24,231 nt of DNA from Clostridia bacterium (GTDB taxonomy: Bacteria; Bacillota; Clostridia; Christensenellales; Aristaeellaceae). The notes under the pieces are model-generated. The model was not told the DNA's origin. It was given only the letters and a program-made list of their open reading frames with translations, and searched no databases. Shown here piece after piece: positions 8,126 through 15,718 of this stretch. The stretch's first letter is position 1, and the number at the start of each line of letters is the position of its first letter. The stretch spans positions 1 through 24,231 of the forward strand of contig JAFWBZ010000373.1 of the NCBI GenBank assembly GCA_017537105.1, written 5' to 3'. Made by a program: the position numbers and the translations under genes.

Positions 8126-8146
8126 ATCACCCCGGCACGGGGTGAT
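8126..8146 (-). other. Small intercistronic hairpin over the alternative permease start
   Basis: ATCACCCC (8126-8133) pairs perfectly with GGGGTGAT (8139-8146) around a 5-base loop. In the minus-strand mRNA it buries the ATG at 8128-8130 and ends 25 bases before the preferred ATG at 8100. Confidence 0.55.
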
Positions 8147-8173
8147 CATGATGGTGCCAAAACCCAAGAAACC

Positions 8174-8205
8174 GGGCTGCCCCTGCCTCGCGGCGGGGGC
8201 AGCCC
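8174..8205 (-). terminator. Intercistronic hairpin after the binding-protein gene (partial terminator or mRNA stabiliser)
   Basis: GGGCTGCCCC (8174-8183) pairs with GGGGCAGCCC (8196-8205); with four more pairs, one a G-U, the stem reaches 14 bp with a 4-base loop. On the minus strand it is followed by GGTTTCTTGGGTTTT, a broken T tract. It lies 36 bases after the binding-protein stop. Such hairpins commonly raise binding-protein mRNA relative to permease mRNA. Confidence 0.65.
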
Positions 8206-8240
8206 AAGGTTCTCAATTCCCGTGTGTCACAGGATCGTGA

Positions 8241-9602
8241 TTATTCGACGGTGATGTCAGCGAAGGCGTTGGTAACCGCAGCCTTGAAGTTCGCGATCGC
8301 CGTGTCGAGGTCAACCTCGCCCTTGATGTAGGGCAGAGTCACGTTGTCGCGGAACAGGCGCTCCATGTCCTCGTCATACTCGGTCATCGTGGAAGCGTCG
8401 GCCAGCGCAGCGGCCTCGGCGAACATCGCGTAGTGATCCTGGCCGCCCAGGAACGGGTTGGGCGTGCCGCCCTCGGCGATGATCTTGTCAACGACGGTGT
8501 TGTTGGACACGAAGTCGCCGGAATCCATGGCGTAGGTGTACAGGAACTCCTCGTCCAGGGTGAAGAAGCGGATGAGCTCCTTGATGGCAGCCTTCTTGGC
8601 ATCGTCAGCAGCCGCGACCTTCGCAGCGTTGGTGCCGACCCAGGTGCCGCCCCAGCTGTAGCCGACAGGGCCGGCAACCATGCGCCACAGGCCGAAGGTG
8701 CCGCCGTTCTCGTCGGACAGCTTCTGCAGCTCCTCATCGGACATGCTGCCGTCAGCGCCGGGCACGCAGTTGGGCTTCAGGGTGTAGTGCAGGCCCCAGG
8801 TGGGCAGGAAGTAGCACAGGATCTCGTTGGTGCCGTTCATGCCGGCGAACCAGGTCTCGGTCCAGGCCTGACCCCTGGCGTACAGGTCGTCTTCCTCGCA
8901 GGTCTTCATCATGTCGAGGAAGTCGTACAGCTGGTCGTCCAGCACCAGAGCGTTGTCCACGACCCAGCCGCTCTCGCGGTTGTACAGATAGGGGCGGAAG
9001 ACGTCGCCGTCGGCGCAGAACATCTTGCAAGCGCCTTCGGAAGCCTCGTTCAGCTCCTCGGCGGTCTCCAGGAAGGCATCCCAATCGGCAACCTTCTCCT
9101 GGAACTCCTCAGGGGTGGTAATGCCCAGATACTTCTCGGCGAGATCCGCGCGATACATCAGGGCGCCGGGGGTGGACTGCCAGGCCAGGCCCTTCTGAAC
9201 GCCAGTGGCGTTGTCCTGGCCGATCTGCAGCATGGCGGGGATGCAGGTGCTGAAGTCCTCGTCGACGAAGCCGACATCCTTCAGGTCGCCGGTCCAGTCG
9301 CTGTTGACGTACTTCTTCACGAACGCAGCTTCCAGCGTGAAGACGTCGGGCGCGTCCTCAGCGGCGGCGTCAGCGGCGAACAGGGTATCCACGTGGGAGG
9401 TGTACTCACCGCCGTCGGTGGGATAGAGCACGAAGTTGAACTGAATGTTCGGATGGGTGGGCGCGAAGTACTTCTCGATCATGCCCTGGAACTCATTGGT
9501 GAAAGACCAGATGTTCAGGGTGATTGCCTCTTCTGCCATGGCGAACGGCACAGCTGCGACCAGCATCATGACGGCCAGGACCAGAGCGAGCACTTTCTTC
9601 AT
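8241..9602 (-). CDS. Extracellular sugar-binding protein of an ABC transporter (family 1)
   Basis: A 453-residue secreted protein with the signal peptide MKKVLALVLAVMMLVA and a probable cleavage after AMA (residue 23). There is no lipobox cysteine, which is unusual for a Gram-positive binding protein needing membrane attachment. The mature start TLNIWSFTNEFQGMIEKY and the later APDVFTLEAAFVKKYV are typical of family 1 solute-binding proteins. It captures the sugar and delivers it to the MalF/MalG-type permeases encoded just downstream. ATG 9602 is preceded by GAGGAGG at good spacing; a further in-frame ATG at 9665 is rejected because it precedes the signal peptide and lies upstream of the ribosome site. 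A LacI-type operator at 9662-9677 lies in its leader. Confidence 0.93.
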   Translation of the reverse strand: MKKVLALVLAVMMLVAAVPFAMAEEAITLNIWSFTNEFQGMIEKYFAPTHPNIQFNFVLYPTDGGEYTSHVDTLFAADAAAEDAPDVFTLEAAFVKKYVNSDWTGDLKDVGFVDEDFSTCIPAMLQIGQDNATGVQKGLAWQSTPGALMYRADLAEKYLGITTPEEFQEKVADWDAFLETAEELNEASEGACKMFCADGDVFRPYLYNRESGWVVDNALVLDDQLYDFLDMMKTCEEDDLYARGQAWTETWFAGMNGTNEILCYFLPTWGLHYTLKPNCVPGADGSMSDEELQKLSDENGGTFGLWRMVAGPVGYSWGGTWVGTNAAKVAAADDAKKAAIKELIRFFTLDEEFLYTYAMDSGDFVSNNTVVDKIIAEGGTPNPFLGGQDHYAMFAEAAALADASTMTEYDEDMERLFRDNVTLPYIKGEVDLDTAIANFKAAVTNAFADITVE

Positions 9603-9661
9603 AGTTGGATTCCTCCTCAAATATTCTATTGCAAGGCCGTGCGGCCCTGTAATCCAAGGGA

Positions 9662-9677
9662 ACAAAAACGTTTTCGT
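9662..9677. promoter_or_regulatory. LacI-type operator in front of the ABC transporter operon
   Basis: ACAAAAACGTTTTCGT is centred on CG and palindromic except for one pair (9664/9675). Read on the minus strand, its core CGAAAACGTTTTTG matches the operator at 10900-10913 (CGAAAACGATTTCG) at 12 of 14 positions. It is 60 bases upstream of the binding-protein ATG. Confidence 0.75.
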
Positions 9678-9759
9678 AAATTCTATGATATTTGCGCTGT
9701 CTCTGCGTTTGTTAAGACCGCATCGACGCGCATTAACACAAATACATTCAACTGACGTT

Positions 9760-9788
9760 ATTCTAACACATTTCGTGGGGTTTGTCTA
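9760..9788 (-). promoter_or_regulatory. Candidate promoter of the ABC transporter operon
   Basis: On the minus strand TAGACA (9783-9788) and TAGAAT (9760-9765) are 17 bases apart. The predicted start near 9753 gives a leader of about 150 nt with the operator some 80 bases downstream of +1. A weaker alternative nearer the operator (TTAACA/TATCAT with a 19-base spacer) cannot be excluded. Confidence 0.55.
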
Positions 9789-9839
9789 CCCCTTTTGACG
9801 ATTTTTTTATCTTTAAGTTTTGCTCAGGTGTTTCTTTCG

Positions 9840-10865
9840 TCAACCATCCTCGCTGCATCGGGTGACGGTCTCACCCTCGATCAGTCGAACCGGAATCAGC
9901 CGGGTCTCCGTGGCATTGGAGGCCGGGTTCTCCACCCGGTCGATCAGCATCAAGGCCGCCTCCTGCCCCATCGCCTCGGCATCCTGAAACACCGTGGTCA
10001 GCCTCGGATGGAGCGTCTGCGTCTGGCGGATTCCGTCGTAGCCGGCAATCGAGACATCCTCCGGCATGCGCAGCCCGTGCCGGCGCACCGCTTCAATGGC
10101 TCCGAAGGAGGATGCGTCGTCGGGGATCAGGATGCAGGTTGGCCGGTCCGGCCTTTCAATCAGCTCCGACACCAGGCTTCGGGTCAGCTCCATGTCGTCG
10201 TACCTGCCCTCGAGCACATAGCCCTCCGGCACCTCGAGGCCATGGGATTCCATCGCGCGGTGGAAGCCAGCGATGCGCTTTTCCGTCACCGAGGAATTGC
10301 GCTGCCCGTGGATGTACGCGATGCGCCGATGTCCCAGCGAGACGGCATGGTCCACCAGCATGCGTATGCCCGCGAGGTTGTCCGAAAAGACGCAGGGGTT
10401 GTTCTCAAACATGTGGTCGACGACGGCGGTGGGAATGTCGCTGTTTACCAGCTCAACGACCTCGTCGGAATAGAAATCCACACAGGCCAGGCACACGCCG
10501 TCCACATTGCGATACTTGCAATGCTCCAGATACGTCATCTCGGTGACACCGATGTTGTGGTTGATGAAGGTGATGTCGTAGCCGTGGCTCTCCGCCTTCG
10601 ACTTGAACGCATTGAGCATCGCCGCAAAGAAGGGATGCGTCAGGCCGCTGACGTTCTCGTCCACGAAGAGCACGCCCAGATTGTAGGTGCGGTTGGTCTT
10701 CAGGGCGCGCGCCAGCGCGTTGGGCTGATATCCCATGTCCCGCGCCACCTTCAACACCTGATCGCGGGTCTCCTGGCTAATGTCCGAATAGCCGTTGAAG
10801 ACCTTGCTGATCGTGGAGATGGACATGCCGCATCGCTTGGCGACATCCTTGATCGTCACTGTCAT
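9840..10865 (-). CDS. LacI/GalR-family transcriptional regulator
   Basis: A 341-residue repressor. The N-terminal helix-turn-helix reads TIKDVAKRCGMSISTISKVFNG, with the hinge helix QPNALARALKT at about 52-62. The periplasmic-binding-protein-like effector domain covers the rest (LGVLFVDENVSGLTHPFF, VDGVCLACVDFYSD, GYDGIRQTQTLHPRLTTV). It is expected to bind a sugar or sugar phosphate derived from the transported substrate and to repress this cluster. ATG 10865 has only 3 bases after GGAG; the GTG two codons later (10859) has better spacing and may be the real start, giving 339 residues. It lies immediately upstream of the binding-protein gene on the same strand. The operator at 10900-10913 suggests autorepression. 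Confidence 0.94.
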   Translation of the reverse strand: MTVTIKDVAKRCGMSISTISKVFNGYSDISQETRDQVLKVARDMGYQPNALARALKTNRTYNLGVLFVDENVSGLTHPFFAAMLNAFKSKAESHGYDITFINHNIGVTEMTYLEHCKYRNVDGVCLACVDFYSDEVVELVNSDIPTAVVDHMFENNPCVFSDNLAGIRMLVDHAVSLGHRRIAYIHGQRNSSVTEKRIAGFHRAMESHGLEVPEGYVLEGRYDDMELTRSLVSELIERPDRPTCILIPDDASSFGAIEAVRRHGLRMPEDVSIAGYDGIRQTQTLHPRLTTVFQDAEAMGQEAALMLIDRVENPASNATETRLIPVRLIEGETVTRCSEDG

Positions 10866-10899
10866 ACGCTCCTGTTGTCGCGGTTCGTGCGCTCGCTAT

Positions 10900-10913
10900 C
10901 GAAATCGTTTTCG
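10900..10913. promoter_or_regulatory. LacI-type operator at the regulator's own promoter
   Basis: CGAAATCGTTTTCG is a 14-base palindrome with one mismatched pair (10905/10908). It begins about 6 bases downstream of the predicted transcription start of the lacI-type gene, an ideal position for autorepression. Confidence 0.75.
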
Positions 10914-10925
10914 GTATGTGCTTAC

Positions 10926-10954
10926 AGTATACATGATCTTCACGAAAAATGCAA
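10926..10954 (-). promoter_or_regulatory. Promoter of the LacI-family regulator gene
   Basis: On the minus strand TTGCAT (10949-10954) and TATACT (10926-10931) are 17 bases apart, placing +1 near 10919, just before the operator. Confidence 0.7.
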
Positions 10955-11040
10955 TACCCTTTTCGAAACTTTTTTGTCAGTTCTCTCGGCTTCGAAGTTT
11001 TCTTCAACTTTCTCCCATTGAGGCGCGGTATTTTCGCGCG

Positions 11041-11068
11041 AAAAAAAGAAGCGCCTTACGCGCTCCTT
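11041..11068 (-). terminator. Rho-independent terminator after the small secreted protein gene
   Basis: On the minus strand AAGGAGCGC (11060-11068) pairs with GCGCTTCTT (11046-11054), 9 bp with one G-U, around a 5-base loop, followed by five more T (11041-11045). It lies about 20 bases past the stop codon at 11090. Confidence 0.85.
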
Positions 11069-11089
11069 TTTCCGGGATTGATCCGCCGA

Positions 11090-11674
11090 TCAGGCCCACA
11101 GATCGGTGCAGGTTCCCGCGATCTCCACCGCAAAGCTGTCGGAAAGCACGCTCTGGGAATCACGATGGAAGTTGAAGCCGATGATGTAGCCATTGGCATT
11201 GGGCACCAGGACCAGGATCCTGCCGATCTCATCGTCCTTCAATACGACGACATCCTGGGTATTCGCAGTGCCGATGATGTACTCGTCCGCATCCAGGTTC
11301 GCCGCGGCCCAATCGCTGAGCTCCCCGCCGTCGTAAGCGTCGTCGTAAATGCCGATGCCCAGATCCGCGGTTCCGTCCCCGTTTTCCGCAAAGAAGTATT
11401 CGTCCTCGGCTGCCTCGCCGCTCACCCAGCCCTCCGGCAGGAAGAACTCGACGTTCAGCGCCTCGACGCTCGTCCATTCTCCCGAATAGCCGCCGTCGTC
11501 AAAGGTGAGATCAAACCCGTCCGTCGGCTCCTCTTCATCGGGAAACGCTTCGGCATCGCTCGCATCGAAGTCGCCGAACAGCTCTCCAAAGTCATCCTCG
11601 TTGAACTCCGCCTGCGCGGCGATTCCCGTCGCCAGCAGCAGAACCATCAGCATAAGCGCCAGCAGCCTCTTCAT
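11090..11674 (-). CDS. Small secreted acidic protein of unknown function
   Basis: A 194-residue protein with the signal peptide MKRLLALMLMVLLLATG and a probable cleavage after AQA (residue 22). The mature N-terminus is extremely acidic (FNEDDFGELFGDFDASDAE). A globular domain follows with a pattern of short beta strands: LNVEFFLPEGWV, DEYFFAENGDGTADLGIGIYDD, then a helix LSDWAAANLD. This domain resembles the first part of the secreted protein at 19709-20755, suggesting two members of one family. I do not recognise a named family. ATG 11674 has AAGGAG 9 bases upstream; the open frame extends to 11812, but the signal peptide fixes the start. It has its own strong promoter (11750-11778), though read-through from the metallo-beta-lactamase gene upstream is possible. 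Confidence 0.85.
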   Translation of the reverse strand: MKRLLALMLMVLLLATGIAAQAEFNEDDFGELFGDFDASDAEAFPDEEEPTDGFDLTFDDGGYSGEWTSVEALNVEFFLPEGWVSGEAAEDEYFFAENGDGTADLGIGIYDDAYDGGELSDWAAANLDADEYIIGTANTQDVVVLKDDEIGRILVLVPNANGYIIGFNFHRDSQSVLSDSFAVEIAGTCTDLWA

Positions 11675-11749
11675 ATGGCACCGCTCCTTCTCGCGTTGTG
11701 TTTCCCACCCGGTCTCCGTGTCGGGCGGCGTTATTGCCTGTTCCTTTCC

Positions 11750-11778
11750 ATTATAGCCTGCGCCGGTCAAAATGTCCA
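11750..11778 (-). promoter_or_regulatory. Promoter of the small secreted protein gene
   Basis: On the minus strand TGGACA (11773-11778) and a perfect TATAAT (11750-11755) are 17 bases apart. Start is predicted near 11743, leaving a leader of about 70 nt. Confidence 0.75.
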
Positions 11779-11842
11779 TGCCGCGCGGGCAAATGCCTTT
11801 GTGAAGCCGCATTTCCGGCGCAAATCCTTCATTTTCCAGGGG

Positions 11843-13636
11843 TCACTCCACCTTGATCGTGCACACCGCGTACTTGTTCTCCGATGCGCGCACGCCGATT
11901 TTCGCCGTGCCCTTTCCCACCGCAGTCACGACGCCTTCGCTGTCCACCCAGAGCACCTTCTCGTTGCTGCTGACCCACTCGAGCTGCATGCCGGAGAAGT
12001 AGTCGGGCTTTACGGTGGCCTTCAGCGCCAGCGTATCGCCCACCTTCATCTTTGCCTTCTTGCGATCCAGGGTGATGGAATCCACCGGGAAGCCCGCCAC
12101 CGTCACCGTGCACGCGGCCTCCGCGCCGTTGGACAGCCGCGCGATGGCCTGTGTGGTGCCCTCCTTTGCGCCGATGATCTCCCCGTCGGGCATGACCACC
12201 AGTATGCTGGAATCCGCGGAGACCCACTCCCACGTGATGCCCTTCTTTCCGGCGGGAAGGATCTTTGCGCGGAGTTTTTTCTCCTCGCCCACGGCGATCC
12301 GGACCTCGGTGTACTCCAGCTGAACCAGCGCGTCGCGGACCTCCACCTCCACCTCTGCGGTCAGTCCGTTCAACGTCGTGGCGCTCACAGTCGCCGTGCC
12401 CGGCGCCACCGCCTTGATCTTTCCGTTGGCGGCGGCGACGACGCCGCTGTCCGAGGACCTCCAGCTGATCCAGCGGGTCTTGCCCTGCGCTTTGGGCTCG
12501 ATGCTGCCCTTCAATGTGTATACCTGTCCCTCATACAGCTCCGTCACGGTATCGAGTGCAATGGAGGTCATGGGATATCCGACACGCATCTCGGCGCCCT
12601 CGTCGTCGCACACAAAGGCGATGTTGCCCTGGTTGTGGGAACCGGTGATGCAGATCCGACTCCCCTGGGATTTCAGCAGCTGCAGGTATTCCCTGCCGGG
12701 CTGGCTCTCGTTGGAGGTGCAGAACACCGTCACCTTGGGGGAGATCATTTTGATGACATCGGCTTCGTGCTTGCCATTGTGGTGCGGGTTCTTGAACACG
12801 TCCACGTCGAGTTCCCCGGGAAACTGACGGTTGGCCTGCCGCAGGTAGTCGTCGTGGGTATCGCCGGTGAAGAGGAAGCTGTGTCCCTTGTAGTCCAGGC
12901 GCAGGATCAACGAATTGAAGTTTTCGGAATAGGAACCCGTCGCGCAGTTCTTGATCCTGCGCGGTCCCAGGCACTTCACCTGTGCGCCGCCGATGCTGAA
13001 CACGTCGCCTGCCTTCACGATGACGCTCTTCGTCTCCTTCACCACCTTCGCATCCGCCTTGGAGGCGGAATCCAATATGGCACTACGGCACGCGGTACGA
13101 TTCAGGTAGAGCACTTTGGGCCGGAACTCGCCGATGATCCGCGCCGCGCCGCCGACGTGGTCGGCATGCGCATGACTGGCGATGTAGCTGTCCAGATGGT
13201 CTACGCCCAGATACTTCATGTATCGGATGGCGGTCGGGGCGTTCTTGGCAAAGCCCACATCGATAAAGCTGCTCTCGCCGTCGCACAGGATCAATATGCC
13301 ATCCACGCGGCCGAGGTCCAGGAAGTAGACCTCCAGACCCTCCGTCCGCAACGCGGGCGCTTCTGCCTCCGCGAGATCGTCCGCCCAATCCGGCACCTGC
13401 TCCTGATCCGCCTCCGTCCAGGGAGTCACGCCGTCGGATGCTTCGCCGGTTTCCGGATCCGACGCCGCCTCCGCAGGCTCCTCCCCTTCGGCAATCTCCG
13501 TCTCTGCCGCCTGGGCACCGTCCTGAACCGCCTCCGCGCCGTCCTCCGGTGCGGAAATCTCCGCCTTTGCGGAGAGGCAGGCGGTCATCATGCACAGTGC
13601 CGTCAGCAGAAACAACAGGCGTCGCAGGCTCCTCAT
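11843..13636 (-). CDS. Secreted metallo-beta-lactamase-fold hydrolase (ComEC C-terminal type) with three Ig-like BIG2 domains
   Basis: A 597-residue protein. Residues 1-25 are a signal peptide (MRSLRRLLFLLTALC, ending AKA-E). An Ala/Glu/Asp-rich linker runs to about 98. A metallo-beta-lactamase domain follows (about 100-360): EVYFLDLGRVDGILI, the zinc motif HAHADH (His155, His157, Asp159, His160), and FLFTGDTHDDY with a further ligand Asp. This arrangement matches the ComEC/Rec2-associated hydrolase subfamily, often nucleases or phosphodiesterases. Three BIG2-type Ig-like repeats (about 365-445, 447-522, 523-597) follow, each with a T-W-x-S-S-D-like core (ISWRSSD, WEWVSADSS, LEWVSSNEK). These repeats commonly attach or space surface enzymes. 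ATG 13636 has GGAGGAG 9 bases upstream. There is no sortase motif or C-terminal anchor. The substrate is unknown. Confidence 0.92.
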   Translation of the reverse strand: MRSLRRLLFLLTALCMMTACLSAKAEISAPEDGAEAVQDGAQAAETEIAEGEEPAEAASDPETGEASDGVTPWTEADQEQVPDWADDLAEAEAPALRTEGLEVYFLDLGRVDGILILCDGESSFIDVGFAKNAPTAIRYMKYLGVDHLDSYIASHAHADHVGGAARIIGEFRPKVLYLNRTACRSAILDSASKADAKVVKETKSVIVKAGDVFSIGGAQVKCLGPRRIKNCATGSYSENFNSLILRLDYKGHSFLFTGDTHDDYLRQANRQFPGELDVDVFKNPHHNGKHEADVIKMISPKVTVFCTSNESQPGREYLQLLKSQGSRICITGSHNQGNIAFVCDDEGAEMRVGYPMTSIALDTVTELYEGQVYTLKGSIEPKAQGKTRWISWRSSDSGVVAAANGKIKAVAPGTATVSATTLNGLTAEVEVEVRDALVQLEYTEVRIAVGEEKKLRAKILPAGKKGITWEWVSADSSILVVMPDGEIIGAKEGTTQAIARLSNGAEAACTVTVAGFPVDSITLDRKKAKMKVGDTLALKATVKPDYFSGMQLEWVSSNEKVLWVDSEGVVTAVGKGTAKIGVRASENKYAVCTIKVE

Positions 13637-13701
13637 CGTTCAACACTCCTCCACGGCGCATGAAGCACCGCATTCCCACAAATACCGTTATGAATGAATC
13701 T

Positions 13702-13730
13702 ATACTACCATGTTTTCAGAAAAAACTCAA
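13702..13730 (-). promoter_or_regulatory. Candidate promoter of the metallo-beta-lactamase/BIG2 gene
   Basis: On the minus strand TTGAGT (13725-13730) and TAGTAT (13702-13707) are 17 bases apart; each matches four of six consensus bases. Confidence 0.45.
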
Positions 13731-13815
13731 GCGCAGGCCCAGGCACTGCCACAGGCTGCGTACATCTTGCCTATGCAGCGGGACGGAGCCGCTTCCGCGC
13801 CCCGTCCCGCATGCG

Positions 13816-14670
13816 TCACACCCCGAATTCGGATTTCAGCTTGGCGTACATCACATCCCGGGGCGCAGGCTGTCCCGTCCACAGGGTATAGTTGATGCAG
13901 CCCTGGTTGACCAGCATCCCCAACCCGTCGATGCAGCGCGCACCGCGGGCCGCGGCACGACGCAGGAACACCGTATCCACCGGGTTGAAGACCACGTCGC
14001 AGCAGATCATGCCCGGTTGAATGTCTTCATATTCAATGTCGGGGCTGGCGTCCCCGTCGGGATGCAGTCCCACGCAGGTCGCGTTGATGAGCAGGTCCGT
14101 CTGCGGGATCCTGGCAGTTCCCGACCACGGTCTGTATTCAGCCGTCGCAGTGGTATTGCCGTTGATGGTGTCGCACAGCGCCCGACCCCGGTCGGCATTG
14201 CGGTTGATGACCGTCAGGTAGGCGGCGCCTGCCAGCGCGCACTCCACGCCGATGGACCGCGCCGCGCCGCCCGCGCCGAGGAGCACGACAGACTTGCCCT
14301 TCAGGTCGATGCCCTCGTCCGTCAGGGACTGCACAAAGCCCTTGCCGTCGGTGTTTTCTCCGAACATGGTGCCGTCCTCGCGGCAAACCACAGTGTTCAC
14401 CGCGCCGATGACCCGCGCAGCTTCAGACAGCTCGTCCATGTACTTGAGCACGTTGATCTTGTGGGGCATCGTCAGGTTCACACCCCGCATGTGGAACGCG
14501 CGGACGCCCGCCATGGCGGCATCCAGATCCTCCGGCAACACCCGCACGGTGATGTACCGATAGTTCAGTCCCGCGTGTTCAAAGCCTGCCTCCTCCATGA
14601 CGCCGGTGGGATTTCCGTCCACAGGATCCCCCAGCACGCCGACCAGTTCCGCCCGATAGTTCTTCTCCAT
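13816..14670 (-). CDS. aroE: AroE-like shikimate/quinate dehydrogenase, divergent substrate motif
   Basis: A 284-residue NADP(H)-type dehydrogenase of the AroE family. The catalytic lysine is in NLTMPHK (Lys71), AVNTVV carries Asn92, NTDGKGF carries Asp108, and the nucleotide-binding loop is LLGAGGAARS (131-139). The N-terminal substrate motif normally reads N-P-I-x-x-S-x-S-P, where the serines hold the shikimate carboxylate. Here it is GDPVDGNPTGVM (residues 14-25), so both serines are absent. This suggests a branch with a changed substrate, such as quinate or another hydroxy-cyclohexene acid, rather than the biosynthetic enzyme; the symbol denotes the family only. ATG 14670 has GAAGGAG 8 bases upstream and starts 4 bases after the threonine aldolase stop, so the genes should be co-translated. 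Confidence 0.88.
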   Translation of the reverse strand: MEKNYRAELVGVLGDPVDGNPTGVMEEAGFEHAGLNYRYITVRVLPEDLDAAMAGVRAFHMRGVNLTMPHKINVLKYMDELSEAARVIGAVNTVVCREDGTMFGENTDGKGFVQSLTDEGIDLKGKSVVLLGAGGAARSIGVECALAGAAYLTVINRNADRGRALCDTINGNTTATAEYRPWSGTARIPQTDLLINATCVGLHPDGDASPDIEYEDIQPGMICCDVVFNPVDTVFLRRAAARGARCIDGLGMLVNQGCINYTLWTGQPAPRDVMYAKLKSEFGV

Positions 14671-14674
14671 GGTC

Positions 14675-15718
14675 TCACTCCTTCAAAAGCCGGTCCAATT
14701 CCTCGATCAATCTGTCCACATCCGCCTCCCGCGTGGCCCAACTGGTGCAAAAGCGCACGGCGGTATGCGCATCGTCCACCTTCTCGATGGTCGCGTAGCT
14801 GAAATCCCGCCCGAGCCTGTCCAGCAGCGCGTCGGGCAATATGGGAAACTGCTGGTTGGTGGGGCTGTCCACCAGGAACGGTATCCCCATGCCGGAGAGC
14901 GCATCCCTTAGCTTCATCGCAAGGCGGATGGCGTGTCGGGAGAGCTCCATGTACAGGCCATCCTTCAGCACTTCCTCAAATTGCACGCCCAGCAGCCGCC
15001 CCTTGGCCAGCATGCCGCCCTTCTGCTTGATCATATAGCGGAAATCCCGCTTCAGCGCGCCGTTACAGAGGACCAGCGCCTCGCCGAACAGCAGCCCCTG
15101 TTTGGTTCCGCCCAAATAAAACGCGTCGCACACGCTCGCAAGGAAGGGCAGATCGATGTCGTTTTCCGGCGATGCCAGGCCGTATCCCAGCCGAGCCCCG
15201 TCCAGGAACAGGATCAATCCCCACCGGTCGCATGTCTCGCGCAGCTCCGTCAGCTCCCGCCGGCTGTAAAGCGTGCCGACTTCGGTCGGATTGGAGACGT
15301 ACACCGCGCCGGGCATCACCATGTGTTCGTGGGATTCGTCGGAAAAGTGGAGCCTGCAATACTCGGACACGGCACGGGCATCCAGCTTTCCGTCGTCGTT
15401 TTTGAGGGCGATGACCTTGTGCCCGGTGGCCTCCACCGCGCCGGTCTCGTGCACGGCGATGTGTCCCGTATCGGCGCTGATCACGCCCTGCCAGGGCTTC
15501 AACACCGCGGAGAGGAAGGTAAAGTTGGTCTGCGTGCCTCCTACGAGGAAGTGCACGTCCGCCTCCGGCGCCTCGCACAGCTCCCGAAGCATCCTCCGCG
15601 CCCGGGCGCAGTACTCGTCCTCCCCGTAGCCGGGGGTCTGCTCCAGGTTCGTCTCCAGCAGCCGCTGCAGCACCCGCGGGTGCGCACCTTCGAGGTAATC
15701 CGAATTGAAGCGAATCAT
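14675..15718 (-). CDS. ltaE: Low-specificity L-threonine aldolase (PLP-dependent beta-eliminating lyase family)
   Basis: A 347-residue fold-type I PLP enzyme. FNSDYLEGAHPRV at the start, FLVGGTQTN (Gly60-Gly61-Thr62, phosphate binding), His90 in HIAVHETGA (ring stacking), FLDGARLGYG (Asp173, Arg176) and LGGTKQG (Lys206, Schiff base) follow the threonine aldolase pattern. It should split L-threonine or L-allo-threonine into glycine and acetaldehyde, and possibly other beta-hydroxy amino acids. The start ATG at 15718 overlaps the DUF523 stop by 4 bases (ATGA), and its stop is 4 bases before the AroE-like start, so it is the middle gene of a three-gene operon. Other members of the beta-eliminating lyase family are possible but less likely. 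Confidence 0.9.
   Translation of the reverse strand: MIRFNSDYLEGAHPRVLQRLLETNLEQTPGYGEDEYCARARRMLRELCEAPEADVHFLVGGTQTNFTFLSAVLKPWQGVISADTGHIAVHETGAVEATGHKVIALKNDDGKLDARAVSEYCRLHFSDESHEHMVMPGAVYVSNPTEVGTLYSRRELTELRETCDRWGLILFLDGARLGYGLASPENDIDLPFLASVCDAFYLGGTKQGLLFGEALVLCNGALKRDFRYMIKQKGGMLAKGRLLGVQFEEVLKDGLYMELSRHAIRLAMKLRDALSGMGIPFLVDSPTNQQFPILPDALLDRLGRDFSYATIEKVDDAHTAVRFCTSWATREADVDRLIEELDRLLKE

Noticed and set aside
13778..13810. Hairpin GCGGGACGG/CCGTCCCGC after the AroE-like gene as a terminator
   Set aside because: The 9-bp stem is real but there is no T tract on the minus strand, so termination cannot be claimed.
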